Positions 1 to 8,744 of a DNA stretch of 64,000 bases are shown piece after piece. Each line of letters starts with the position of its first letter. Position 1 is the stretch's first letter. Below the pieces are notes generated by a model, which made no database searches, was not told the DNA's origin, and saw only the letters and a program-made list of their open reading frames with translations. The stretch is from Rhodococcus sp. KRD162. Lineage in GTDB: Bacteria; Actinomycetota; Actinomycetes; Mycobacteriales; Mycobacteriaceae. The translations under genes were made by a program, and so were the position numbers. The stretch spans positions 1 through 64,000 of the forward strand of contig NZ_JABFAU010000001.1 in assembly GCF_017168335.1 (NCBI RefSeq). The letters run 5' to 3'.

Positions 1-124
1 CAACACTCGTACGATGATTCTTCACTGGGGCCTCCCACATCTGTGGCTCTACCGGCCAGGACCCACTCCTGTCGGCAACCCACGCTTACATGCGGAGGGG
101 CCCCAGCCAAGACCTCCATACCGT
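1..124. other. No gene recognised at left edge
   Basis: This short stretch lies downstream of the minus-strand yajQ gene. I see no tRNA, no convincing reading frame and no clean terminator. A GGGGCC-rich segment near 27-35 can pair imperfectly with one near 97-106, but the arms are too far apart to call a terminator. Confidence 0.4.
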
Positions 125-625
125 CTAGCGGTAGTTGACGAACTGCAGCGCGATGCCGAAGTCCTCGTTCTTGAGTAGTTGCTGGACGGCCTGCAGATCG
201 TCGCGCTTCTTGCTGCTCACGCGTAGCTCGTCGCCCTGAATCTGCGCCTTGACGCCCTTGGGGCCGTCGTCGCGGATCTTCTTCGAGATCTTCTTCGCGT
301 TTTCGGTGGTGATGCCCTGAACGAGCTTGCCGGTGACCTTGTAGACCTTCCCGGACGCGGCCGGGTCGTTGGTCTCGAACGCCTTGAGCGAGACGTCACG
401 TCGAATCAGCTTTTCCTTGAACACGTCGAGGGCGGCCTTCACCTTTTCCTCGGATTCGGAGGTGATGACGATGGTCTCGGCCTCGCCGCTGCCGGACCAT
501 TCGATGCTGGTGTCGGATCCGCGGAAGTCGAAGCGGGTCGCCAGCTCCTTCGCTGCCTGTCCCAGAGCGTTGTCCACTTCCTGGCGGTCGACTTTGCTCA
601 CTACGTCGAAGGACGAATCAGCCAC
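125..625 (-). CDS. yajQ: YajQ family nucleotide-binding protein (UPF0234)
   Basis: This 166-residue protein has the length and sequence of the YajQ/UPF0234 family. It opens with [20 protein letters not shown], and FDFRGSD (about residues 33-39) and the C-terminal [12 protein letters not shown] are family hallmarks. Members have two similar alpha/beta domains; some bind cyclic di-GMP and act as effectors, but the role in actinobacteria is unsettled. The start is a GTG at 623-625 preceded on the minus strand by a GGAGAG ribosome-binding site. The gene is transcribed away from the tRNA-Tyr gene. Family assignment is firm; ligand and function are inferred. Confidence 0.93.
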   Translation of the reverse strand: MADSSFDVVSKVDRQEVDNALGQAAKELATRFDFRGSDTSIEWSGSGEAETIVITSESEEKVKAALDVFKEKLIRRDVSLKAFETNDPAASGKVYKVTGKLVQGITTENAKKISKKIRDDGPKGVKAQIQGDELRVSSKKRDDLQAVQQLLKNEDFGIALQFVNYR

Positions 626-727
626 TTCTCACACTCTCCAGTCGAATCGGAATTTTGGTCTTGCGGTGGTGTCGGTCCACAGCCCGCAGGGACTTTATCG
701 GCCCGCTACCGACCGTATCCACCCGGT

Positions 728-758
728 TTGCGTTCCGGGGGGACGTTCGTTGTATTCT
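728..758 (+). promoter_or_regulatory. Candidate promoter of the tRNA-Tyr gene
   Basis: TTGCGT at 728-733 is a possible -35. It is followed by TGTATT at 751-756 (17-base spacer) or TATTCT at 753-758 as a possible -10. This places transcription start about 35-45 bases before the mature tRNA-Tyr. The match is by eye only. Confidence 0.35.
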
Positions 759-800
759 TCTCACCGCGCCGAAGAGCAGGTTGAGCTTCGATCGCAACAC

Positions 801-883
801 GGCAGATTGCCCGAGCGGCCAATGGGAGCGGACTGTAAATCCGTCGGCTTATGCCTACGTAGGTTCGAATCCTACATCTGCCA
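801..883 (+). tRNA. tRNA-Tyr (GTA)
   Basis: The acceptor arms GGCAGAT (801-807) and ATCTGCC (876-882) pair perfectly, with discriminator A883. The anticodon loop CTGTAAA at 833-839 carries GTA at 835-837. A long variable arm lies between the anticodon stem and the T arm, as expected for bacterial class II tRNA-Tyr. The T loop GTTCGAAT is canonical, and no CCA is encoded in full. Confidence 0.97.
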
Positions 884-888
884 CACTT

Positions 889-924
889 GGAACCCCGGCG
901 AGTGCTTCTCTCGCTGGGGTTTCC
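889..924 (+). terminator. Hairpin after tRNA-Tyr, possible terminator
   Basis: GGAACCCCGGCGAG pairs with CTCGCTGGGGTTTCC around a short loop, just 5 bases after the tRNA. There is no strong T-tract, so it may be a processing structure or a weak terminator. Confidence 0.5.
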
Positions 925-1051
925 ACGTGAAGAGGGTTCTAACACCTGAAGAGAGAGATAGATGGTTCGCTGACCACGCAATTTGGTACTGGGCGCTCCG
1001 AATGTGTAACCTCTTGAAGGCTTCAGCGCACGGCTAGCAAGTGCTGATCCT

Positions 1052-1124
1052 GCCCCCTTAGCTCAGTCGGTAGAGCGTTTCCATGGTAAGGAAAAGGTCA
1101 ACGGTTCGATTCCGTTAGGGGGCT
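1052..1124 (+). tRNA. tRNA-Thr (GGT)
   Basis: A 73-nucleotide cloverleaf. The acceptor arms GCCCCCT (1052-1058) and AGGGGGC (1117-1123) pair, and the discriminator is T1124. The D arm GCTCAGTCGGTAGAGC is present. The anticodon loop ATGGTAA has GGT at 1085-1087, and the T arm ACGGTTCGATTCCGT is canonical. It sits between tRNA-Tyr and tRNA-Met, as in related actinobacteria. Confidence 0.97.
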
Positions 1125-1186
1125 CGCTGGATTGGATGGCTCGACGTCGCGTTCCCCGCGTGGGATGGTGGACGACGAGCACCTGA

Positions 1187-1259
1187 GGCGGTGTAGCTCA
1201 GTTGGTAGAGCAAACGACTCATAATCGTTGCGTCGCCGGTTCAAGTCCGGTCACCGCTA
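1187..1259 (+). tRNA. tRNA-Met (CAT), elongator type
   Basis: A 73-nucleotide cloverleaf with anticodon loop CTCATAA and CAT at 1220-1222. The acceptor arms GGCGGTG (1187-1193) and CACCGCT (1252-1258) pair with a G:T at the first position, and the discriminator is A1259. The D arm GCTCAGTTGGTAGAGC is normal. It lacks the C1:A72 mismatch and GGG:CCC anticodon-stem pairs of an initiator, so elongator Met is preferred. Its position directly before rpmG is the conserved actinobacterial arrangement. Confidence 0.93.
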
Positions 1260-1343
1260 CACAGTAGGCGAGCACGACACAAAGCAGCACCCGAGAACAG
1301 TCCTGATTGACCCAGATCAGATTTACCCGAAAGTAGGCGTCCA

Positions 1344-1511
1344 GTGGCCTCCTCCACCGATGTGCGGCCCAAGATCACCTTGGCCTGCGAGGTTTGCAAG
1401 CATCGCAACTACATCACCAAGAAGAACCGTCGGAACGATCCCGACCGCATCGAGCTGAAGAAGTTCTGCTCCAACTGTGGCACTCACCGTGCTCATCGCG
1501 AGTCTCGCTAG
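1344..1511 (+). CDS. rpmG: 50S ribosomal protein L33
   Basis: A 55-residue L33 starting at GTG 1344 ([20 protein letters not shown]). The C-terminus reads [17 protein letters not shown]. Two CxxC pairs (CEVC and CSNC) make it the zinc-binding form. Length and sequence are normal for the family. It follows tRNA-Met and precedes hadA, which is the order seen around rpmG in mycobacteria. The start is weakly supported by an upstream AAGTAGG. Identification is certain from the sequence. Confidence 0.95.
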   Translation: MASSTDVRPKITLACEVCKHRNYITKKNRRNDPDRIELKKFCSNCGTHRAHRESR

Positions 1512-1621
1512 TCCGCACGGGTCGCTGGTTTTGCAGTTCCGATCGCTAGTCGGCGCCCGGCGTTAGGTCGCTTCTTCTCTCCCTAACGGCTCTTGCGTCC
1601 AGGGTAGAAAAGGTCTTCACA

Positions 1622-2164
1622 GTGTCACAAGCTCCACATGATGTCCCGGCCATGGATGCGTCCGCACATGCGGCGTCCATGGTCGGTTCTCATTTTCGCG
1701 TCGACGACTTCTACGAGGTCGGCCGCGAAAAGGTCCGTGAGTATGCGCGTGCCGTCCAAGATTCTCATCCCGCGCACCACGACGAGGACGCAGCGAAGGG
1801 CCTCGGTTACGACGGTCTCATCGCGCCCTTGACCTTTGTTTCCCTTATCGGGATCATGTCGCAGACCAGGATGCTGAAAGAGGTCATCACCGGTTACGAT
1901 CCGAGCCAGATCCTGCAGACCGATCAGCGACTGGAATTTCATCGACCGATCCAGGTCGGCGACCGCATCTTCTGCGATGTCTATCTCGAGTCGTTCCGCC
2001 AGATGAGTGGCAGCGACATCATGACCACCAAGAACATCATCACCGATCAGAACGGTGATCTCGTGCAAACTACGTGGACGACCATCGTGGCGCGGACCGG
2101 CGGAGAGATCGACGAGAACATCGCTCATGCTGTGAAGGAAGTGATCATGCATGGCGCGTCGTAG
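1622..2164 (+). CDS. hadA: (3R)-hydroxyacyl-ACP dehydratase subunit HadA
   Basis: This protein resembles mycobacterial HadA (Rv0635), the substrate-binding-type hot-dog subunit of the FAS-II beta-hydroxyacyl-ACP dehydratase used in meromycolate elongation. Recognisable blocks are HFRVDDFYEVGREKVREYA (about residues 24-42), GYDGLIAPLTF and the strand region DIMTTKNIITDQNGDLVQTT. The annotated GTG start at 1622 gives 180 residues, longer than the usual ~158. The internal ATG codons at residues 11 and 20 could be the true start; an AAAAGGT lies before the GTG. The stop overlaps the start of hadB by 14 bases, so the two are coupled and presumably form the HadAB heterodimer. Confidence 0.9.
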   Translation: MSQAPHDVPAMDASAHAASMVGSHFRVDDFYEVGREKVREYARAVQDSHPAHHDEDAAKGLGYDGLIAPLTFVSLIGIMSQTRMLKEVITGYDPSQILQTDQRLEFHRPIQVGDRIFCDVYLESFRQMSGSDIMTTKNIITDQNGDLVQTTWTTIVARTGGEIDENIAHAVKEVIMHGAS

Positions 2165-2576
2165 TTTCGAGGACGTGTCCGTCGGAGATGAGCTGCCCGA
2201 ACGGACCGTGTCACTTACTCGCGGCGATCTGGTGAACTACGCAGGCGTGTCCGGGGATCCCAATCCGATCCACTGGAGCGACGAGGTTGTCGCACTGGCC
2301 GGTTTGGACGACGTCATCGCCCACGGAATGCTCACCATGGGTCTCGGTGCAGGCTTCGTCACGTCCTGGCTGGGCGATCCGGGTGCGGTCACCGATTACA
2401 ACGTGCGCTTCACCAGTTCGGTGTTCGTACCGGCGGACTCGCCGGCGTCGGTGGAGTTCACCGGAAAGATCAAATCGATGGACAGCGAGAAGCGCACTGC
2501 GACCGTTGCCATCGTTGCGAGATCCCGGGGCAAGAAGATTTTCGGGCGAGCGACCGCTACGGTCCAGTTGGCCTGA
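2151..2576 (+). CDS. hadB: (3R)-hydroxyacyl-ACP dehydratase catalytic subunit HadB
   Basis: A 141-residue MaoC-like single hot-dog protein matching HadB (Rv0636). It contains the hydratase-2 motif region YAGVSGDPNPIHWSDEVVAL (about residues 26-45), in which Asp32 and His37 are the expected catalytic dyad, followed by GMLTMGLGAGFVTSWLGDPG. It supplies the catalytic residues for the HadAB dimer that dehydrates 3-hydroxyacyl-ACP. The ATG lies within the 3' end of hadA. In Mycobacterium tuberculosis hadC follows; here the next gene is tRNA-Trp and no hadC is present in the window. Confidence 0.92.
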   Translation: MARRSFEDVSVGDELPERTVSLTRGDLVNYAGVSGDPNPIHWSDEVVALAGLDDVIAHGMLTMGLGAGFVTSWLGDPGAVTDYNVRFTSSVFVPADSPASVEFTGKIKSMDSEKRTATVAIVARSRGKKIFGRATATVQLA

Positions 2577-2621
2577 CATGGTCGATCCGGCAGGGAACGT
2601 ATCCGGCCGGGACGACGGGAT

Positions 2622-2651
2622 TTATCTGTTCCGAAGGGTGTGCAGTACACT
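2622..2651 (+). promoter_or_regulatory. Candidate promoter for tRNA-Trp-secE-nusG
   Basis: TACACT at 2646-2651 is a good -10 hexamer in the gap between hadB and tRNA-Trp. The -35 region (TTATCT or TATCTG near 2622-2628) is weak. It would drive tRNA-Trp and possibly read into secE. Confidence 0.35.
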
Positions 2652-2763
2652 GAGATTTCTGGGGTAATCCGGCGCTGTGCGCTGCCCGCGTCCTCCTCAC
2701 AGGGTGGCGTAGGTGGGAGGTGCAGTCGGATGGACACCAGAGCGGCCGAGAGTTTTCGGCCGA

Positions 2764-2836
<73 letters not shown>

Positions 2837-2866
2837 CCCAAGGTGTCAGCAACTGAGAGGAACGAC

Positions 2867-3334
2867 GTGAGCGAGGAGCGCGGTAAGCGCGACGGTCGAT
2901 CGGAGGAGTTCGAGAACTCCTCGGCTTCAGACGACGTCGCACCTGGCTCCGAGGGCCGTCACTCCGATGCTGATCAGACCGCCGCTGATTCGAGTGCCGC
3001 AGCAGTGGTACCAACCGGCAAGAGGTCGTCCGGCCGGTCCCGTGGCAGCGCTGCAGGGGTATCGATGTCGAAGTCCTCGACAGCGGCGACGAAGACCAAA
3101 ACCGGTAAGGCTCGTTCGGGCAAGGTCAAGGCAGACAAGCGGCCGAACGTGTTTCTGCGTCTGCTGCAGTTCTTCCGTGAGGTCGTTGCCGAGCTCCGCA
3201 AGGTCATCTGGCCGAACAAGAAGCAGATGGTCACCTACACCAGCGTCGTGCTCGTCTTTCTGGCGTTCATGGTCGCGTTCATCAGTGGCCTCGACGTGCT
3301 GTTCCTCAAGGGCGTCGGCTGGCTGTTCGGCTGA
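2867..3334 (+). CDS. secE: Preprotein translocase subunit SecE
   Basis: SecE is the small essential subunit that clamps the SecY channel. The conserved core is at the C-terminus: FLRLLQFFREVVAELRKVIW, then PNKKQMVTYTSVVLVF and one membrane span (about residues 115-150). The first ~90 residues are a hydrophilic, Ser/Ala/Lys-rich extension typical of actinobacterial SecE. The GTG at 2867 is chosen because GAGAGG (2855-2860) lies 6 bases upstream; an earlier in-frame GTG at 2843 has no such site and would abut the tRNA. Length is 155 residues. nusG follows after 66 bases. Confidence 0.93.
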   Translation: MSEERGKRDGRSEEFENSSASDDVAPGSEGRHSDADQTAADSSAAAVVPTGKRSSGRSRGSAAGVSMSKSSTAATKTKTGKARSGKVKADKRPNVFLRLLQFFREVVAELRKVIWPNKKQMVTYTSVVLVFLAFMVAFISGLDVLFLKGVGWLFG

Positions 3335-3385
3335 CCGAGCTCAGCTGGCGGGACTTTTCGACGATCGAACCGAGCAGGAAACTAG

Positions 3386-4243
<858 letters not shown>

Positions 4244-4306
4244 AAGCCGACGCACAGACTTGCAGTAGCAACCGCAAGAAACCCGAGCGAATACAAGGAA
4301 ACAGAA

Positions 4307-4741
4307 ATGCCCCCGAAGAAGAAGAAGCTAGCCGGGATCATCAAGCTTCAGATCCAGGCCGGTGCCGCCAACCCGGCACCGCCCGTCGGCCCCGCGCTGG
4401 GTCAGCACGGCGTCAACATCATGGAGTTCTGCAAGGCGTACAACGCCGCGACCGAGTCGCAGCGCGGCAACGTCGTGCCCGTCGAGATCTCGGTCTACGA
4501 AGACCGTACGTTCGACTTCAAGCTCAAGACTCCTCCCGCTGCCAAGCTGCTGCTCAAGGCCGCAGGCGTGGCGAAGGGCTCCGGCGAGCCGCACAAGACC
4601 AAGGTCGCCAAGGTGACCATGGATCAGGTGCGCGAGATCGCCAAGACCAAGGCCGAGGACCTCAACGCCAACGACATCGATCAGGCCGCGAAGATCATCG
4701 CCGGTACTGCTCGCTCGATGGGTATCACCGTCGAAGGCTGA
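4307..4741 (+). CDS. rplK: 50S ribosomal protein L11
   Basis: L11 is 144 residues and starts [20 protein letters not shown]. The proline-rich N-terminal hinge ([19 protein letters not shown]) and the C-terminal rRNA-binding part ([32 protein letters not shown]) are intact. It forms the GTPase-associated stalk base with L10 and L7/L12. Spacing to rplA is 109 bases, with no terminator seen in between, so the two are probably cotranscribed. Confidence 0.98.
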
Positions 4742-4850
4742 TTCACCCAGCAGGAGCAAAACCTGCTGATCGATCAGCAGACACAGCATCACGTGGGAGA
4801 GCCGGCCAGGCTCGTCAACCACACTGAACTCGAACGAAGGACAGCACAAC

Positions 4851-5570
4851 ATGGCAAAGCGCAGCAAGGCCTACCTCGAACAGGCCGCGAAGATCGACCA
4901 GGACAACCTCTACTCGCCTCTCGAAGCCGCGAAGTTGGCCAAGGAGACCGCGTCGAGCACGTTCGACGCCACCGTCGAGGTCGCCGTGCGACTCGGCGTC
5001 GACCCCCGCAAGGCCGACCAGATGGTGCGCGGCACCGTCAACCTTCCCCACGGCACCGGCAAGACCGCTCGGGTTATTGTTTTCGCCGCTGGTGAGAAGG
5101 CTGCAGAGGCCGAGGCAGCAGGAGCCGACGTCGTCGGCGCAGAGGATCTGATCGAGCGCATCCAGGGCGGATTCCTGGACTTCGACGCCGCGATCGCCAC
5201 CCCCGATCAGATGGCGAAGGTCGGCCGTATCGCTCGTGTCCTCGGACCGCGTGGCCTGATGCCGAACCCGAAGACGGGCACGGTCACCAACGATGTGACC
5301 AAGGCTGTCAACGACATCAAGGGCGGCAAGATCAACTTCCGCGTCGACAAGCAGGCCAACCTGCACTTCGTCATCGGCAAGGCCTCGTTCGACGAGGCCA
5401 AGCTGGTGGAGAACTACGGTGCTGCACTGGACGAGATCCTGCGTGCGAAGCCGTCGTCGGCCAAGGGTCGTTACGTCAAGAAGGTCACCGTCTCGACAAC
5501 CACCGGACCGGGCGTTCAGGTCGATCCGAACCGCACTCGCAACCTCCTCGAGGACGACGCGAACGCGTAG
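4851..5570 (+). CDS. rplA: 50S ribosomal protein L1
   Basis: A 239-residue L1. Recognisable blocks are [20 protein letters not shown] (about residues 47-66), [30 protein letters not shown] (about residues 130-145) and [20 protein letters not shown]. It binds 23S rRNA at the E-site stalk and in many bacteria represses its own operon by binding the mRNA. A GAACGAAGGACA ribosome-binding site precedes the ATG. Transcription should end at the hairpin immediately downstream. Confidence 0.98.
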   Translation: MAKRSKAYLEQAAKIDQDNLYSPLEAAKLAKETASSTFDATVEVAVRLGVDPRKADQMVRGTVNLPHGTGKTARVIVFAAGEKAAEAEAAGADVVGAEDLIERIQGGFLDFDAAIATPDQMAKVGRIARVLGPRGLMPNPKTGTVTNDVTKAVNDIKGGKINFRVDKQANLHFVIGKASFDEAKLVENYGAALDEILRAKPSSAKGRYVKKVTVSTTTGPGVQVDPNRTRNLLEDDANA

Positions 5571-5585
5571 AGTCACAGCAGCGAA

Positions 5586-5620
5586 CGAAGGCCGGCACCC
5601 CGCGGGGGTGCCGGCCTTCG
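5586..5620 (+). terminator. Intrinsic terminator after rplA
   Basis: A perfect 16-base-pair stem (CGAAGGCCGGCACCCC at 5586-5601 and its complement at 5605-5620) with a 3-base loop, followed by TCGTCCTGTC. It separates rplA from the convergent hydrolase gene and could serve both strands. Confidence 0.85.
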
Positions 5621-5638
5621 TCGTCCTGTCACCGAAAG

Positions 5639-6550
5639 TCAGGCCGCCTTCGCGCGCGCGAAATTGGCCAGAATGATCCCGCTGATGCGGTCGAGCAACG
5701 CGGCGGGCAGATCATGGGCCATACCGTCGATCAGGGTCAGCTCGGCACCGGGGACGGCGCGAGCGATGGCCTTGCCGCCGGACGGACGCACCAATCTGTC
5801 GGACGTGCCGTGAATGACGGTGGTGGGTGCGGTGATCTTGCTCGCGTAGGGCCGCAGGCTGCCGGTGCCGGTGATCGCAGCCATCTGACGAACGACGCCC
5901 GACGGGTTGTAGTTTCGCTCGTACATCACCTGCGCGATCTCCAGTTGCTCCTCGATCGGAGTGCGGTAGCCGGGAGAGCCGATGGTCGCCAGCGTCTTCG
6001 CCGAGTGCGCGATGATCTCCTCTTTCGTGGCGTCCTTCCCGACGCCGCCGATCAACGGCAGCAGCGCCCATGGGTCCGGTGGGGGAAGGAACCGCTCGTT
6101 GGTGCTCGAGAAGAGGATGCCCACGGACTCTGTTCGTTCGGGGTAGCTGCCGGCGAAGACCTGGGTGATCATCCCGCCCATCGAGGCGCCGACGACGTGC
6201 GCTGCGGCGATGTCGAGGTGGTCGAGTACTCCGACGGCATCGGCTGCCATGTCGACGATCGTGTACGGCACATCCGAGGGCATCCCGAGCTCGTGGCGGA
6301 TCAGCCGAAGGATCTGTGACCCGTGCACCCTCTGCCCGGTCATCTTGGTGGACAAGCCGATGTCCCGGTTGTCGATCCGGATCACCCGGTAGCCCGCGTC
6401 GACCAGGCGGGTGCAGAAGTCCATGGGCCACAACGTCAATTGTGCGGACAGGCCCATGATGAGCAGTACCGCGGGATCGTCCACCGAGCCCATGTCCTCG
6501 TATGCGATCTCGACCGAATTCGAGGGCGCGATGCCTTGTTCGATTCTCAT
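5639..6550 (-). CDS. Alpha/beta hydrolase
   Basis: A 303-residue alpha/beta-hydrolase-fold protein. The nucleophile elbow is GASMGG with Ser123, the acid is probably in HGTSDRLV and the base in DGMAHDLP near the C-terminus. The oxyanion region LIMGLSAQLTLWP and RIDNRDIGLSTK are typical of the esterase/lipolytic branch. The ATG at 6550 is chosen because AGGAACGAG lies just upstream; an ATG 27 bases earlier would overlap the upstream gene. It is the second gene of a minus-strand pair with the CocE-type hydrolase, 10 bases away. The substrate is unknown. Confidence 0.88.
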   Translation of the reverse strand: MRIEQGIAPSNSVEIAYEDMGSVDDPAVLLIMGLSAQLTLWPMDFCTRLVDAGYRVIRIDNRDIGLSTKMTGQRVHGSQILRLIRHELGMPSDVPYTIVDMAADAVGVLDHLDIAAAHVVGASMGGMITQVFAGSYPERTESVGILFSSTNERFLPPPDPWALLPLIGGVGKDATKEEIIAHSAKTLATIGSPGYRTPIEEQLEIAQVMYERNYNPSGVVRQMAAITGTGSLRPYASKITAPTTVIHGTSDRLVRPSGGKAIARAVPGAELTLIDGMAHDLPAALLDRISGIILANFARAKAA

Positions 6551-6560
6551 GTTCTCGTTC

Positions 6561-8507
6561 CTACCAGCCCGGCTCACCGAGTAACGGTGCCACCAGAAAG
6601 CTCGGACTCTCCGGATCGATGGAGATGTCCTGCGGGCGCAGTCGAGTTCGGATCAGGTCCGGCAGAATCGGAATGAACCGTGGTGCGTCGGTGGCGAATA
6701 CGTCGACGCGCAGCCGGTGTCCGCAGGCGATGACGGCCTCGGTGGTGAGGATGTCTATGTCGAGGGTGATGGGTTCGCCGACGGGTACCGGCAGCAGGGA
6801 TGCTTCGGTGAGTGGATGGTAAGGACGGGTGTAGTCGCCGTTCGGGGCGAACAGCGAACGCTCGTCGTCGACGGCTCGGCGGGAGGTGAGCAGCGCACCG
6901 TTGCTCAGCACTGTCGATGTGCCGTCCGGAGCCACGTCGCAGATCATGATGGCCCACAATGCTTCCGGCGCGCGGCACACCACCCGCAGATGTAGATTCA
7001 TCGGGCCGGACAGGACGGTGTCCGACTCGGTCGGGCCGGTGGTGAAGGCGAGCGCGGCCCGCTCCGCGAATCGATTGTCATAGGTGAATCCACCGCCGAG
7101 AACGGCCGTCACCCCGGCGAGAACCTGGGTGGTGTCGCGGGATACGACGGCTCGCATCGACGGTCGGACCGTCAGCATGGCCGAGACTGCGGCGGGCTCG
7201 GAGGTGAGACTTCCGTCGGCGACGGCATGAGCCGCGGTTCCCGAAGCCGAGGCGGACAGATAGAGCCGGCGCGGCTCGGCCCGGGGAGCGGGAAAATGCC
7301 CGTGCGCTGTCCACGTGCCGCCCTGTTGACGCAAGGTCACCGGTCCGAAGTCCTCGATACCGTTGTCGATATCGCACAGCCACCGGTCGAACCAGGCGCG
7401 CTCGAGCACATCGAGGCGTGGCGGAAAACCTGGTTCACCGAATCCGATTCCTGGGTTGCCGTGGTATCCGTCGCCGACGAGCAACTGCTTGAATCCGCGC
7501 TCGAGTGAGAGCCGGTTGTAGATGTCGGGTGCGGAGCCGCCGAAGATGTCGTGCCAGCAGCCGTACAGGAATGTCGGCGCGGCGATGTCCTCGATGACGG
7601 CATCGATGGCCTCGTAGTACTCGTCGTCGTAGATTCGCCGGTCACGGCCTGTGACGAAGCCTTTGGCGAGATCGAACAGGTTGGTGGCCGGGGATTTCGC
7701 GCGATCACGGAGCCAGGTGAAGACATCGATTCCGCCGATGGCTGGTGCCCATTTGAGTCCGTTGACGGCCGCGAGCCATAGCGGTATGAACGCCGAGGTG
7801 GCCCCTCCGGTGGCGAAGATTTCACGAACGATGTCCACTGACCCCTCGACTGCGAAGATCGCATCGAGGCCGGCGGGTTGCTTGGCTGCGGCTTGCAGTG
7901 CGTTGATCGCGGAGTACGAGATTCCGGCCATGCCGATGCGTCCGTTGCACCAGTGTTGGCCTCGGGCCCAGTCGATCACTTCGAGCGAGTCCTGTTGCTC
8001 CCGGGTGCCCAACACATCCCAGGTGCCGGTCGAGCTGCCCGTGCCTCGAACGTCGACGATCATCTGCACGTAGCCGCTGCGGACGAGATGGCGGTTGACC
8101 GACAGCAGATCTGCTGCACCTCCGGCGACCACTCGGGTGATCTCGGTGATGCCGTCGAACGGTGTCCCGGTCAGATCGAACGTGGACGAGAACGTTCTGA
8201 TCGCACGCCCCAGGACAGGGGCCTCGAGGATCGTGTCGATGCCCTTGATCAGCAGCTTGTTGTACGGCGTGAGATTGAGAACGGTGGGGAATGCTCCCGC
8301 CACGGCCTGTCCCGACGCGTCCGCGGGGCGGAAGAGATATGCGCGCAGTACTGTTCCGTCGCTCATCGGAATGCGTACGTTCGCAGCGATGGCCACTTTT
8401 GGGTAGCGCGGTTGCTCGCGCACGATTTCTGCCCAGTCCGTCGCTGTGTCGCCGCCGCTGGGATCGCGGTCGGGCTGTAGGAGGGGGTGGGGCTGCACAG
8501 CCGTCAT
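6561..8507 (-). CDS. CocE/NonD family serine hydrolase
   Basis: A 648-residue member of the CocE/NonD (X-Pro dipeptidyl-peptidase S15-like) family of acyl esterases. The N-terminal alpha/beta domain holds VDVRGTGSSTGTWDV and the elbow GISYSA with nucleophile Ser197. A helical cap segment follows (about residues 225-330), then YGCWHDIFGGSAPDIYN and the His region DGYHGN. The C-terminal part is the jelly-roll DUF with GPMNLHLRVVC. No signal peptide is visible, so it is probably cytosolic. It pairs with the smaller hydrolase downstream; physiological substrate unknown. It is divergent from the lipid operon at 8745. Confidence 0.9.
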   Translation of the reverse strand: MTAVQPHPLLQPDRDPSGGDTATDWAEIVREQPRYPKVAIAANVRIPMSDGTVLRAYLFRPADASGQAVAGAFPTVLNLTPYNKLLIKGIDTILEAPVLGRAIRTFSSTFDLTGTPFDGITEITRVVAGGAADLLSVNRHLVRSGYVQMIVDVRGTGSSTGTWDVLGTREQQDSLEVIDWARGQHWCNGRIGMAGISYSAINALQAAAKQPAGLDAIFAVEGSVDIVREIFATGGATSAFIPLWLAAVNGLKWAPAIGGIDVFTWLRDRAKSPATNLFDLAKGFVTGRDRRIYDDEYYEAIDAVIEDIAAPTFLYGCWHDIFGGSAPDIYNRLSLERGFKQLLVGDGYHGNPGIGFGEPGFPPRLDVLERAWFDRWLCDIDNGIEDFGPVTLRQQGGTWTAHGHFPAPRAEPRRLYLSASASGTAAHAVADGSLTSEPAAVSAMLTVRPSMRAVVSRDTTQVLAGVTAVLGGGFTYDNRFAERAALAFTTGPTESDTVLSGPMNLHLRVVCRAPEALWAIMICDVAPDGTSTVLSNGALLTSRRAVDDERSLFAPNGDYTRPYHPLTEASLLPVPVGEPITLDIDILTTEAVIACGHRLRVDVFATDAPRFIPILPDLIRTRLRPQDISIDPESPSFLVAPLLGEPGW

Positions 8508-8581
8508 GAAGGTCGATTAGACCGCCGATTGAGCCGTTTTGTCCTGTGGAACGCGAATCAGTCGTAATCTGCTCCAAGAAT

Positions 8582-8601
8582 AACCACGACTCTCTGTGGT
8601 T
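8582..8601. repeat. Inverted repeat between divergent genes
   Basis: AACCAC (8582-8587) and GTGGTT (8596-8601) form a 6-bp inverted repeat with an 8-base spacer, in the 237-base gap between the CocE-type gene and the forward lipid operon. It may be an operator. A smaller CAAC-AAAA-GTTG repeat follows. Confidence 0.35.
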
Positions 8602-8744
8602 CGTTGGGATCCTTCTCAACAAAAGTTGAGCCCCGCTATGGGGCGTACCAGACTTTTTCGGTCACCCGATCTTCGGTCGAGACCATTGCTAACGTCAGCC
8701 AGTCCGAAGTGACATGGGACACCGATCGTTGCAGGGGAGCGAGA

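Noticed and set aside
26-108. GGGGCCTCC / GGAGGGGCCCC arms as a terminator for yajQ
   Set aside because: The arms are about 60 bases apart and pair imperfectly, so a functional hairpin is not supported.
1187-1259. Initiator tRNA-fMet identity for the CAT tRNA
   Set aside because: It lacks the C1:A72-type mismatch and the run of three G:C pairs in the anticodon stem; elongator Met fits better.
8604-8744. Earlier start for the thioester-reductase-like gene adding 47 residues
   Set aside because: The extra residues match nothing and the region holds likely regulatory repeats; ATG 8745 has a good ribosome-binding site.
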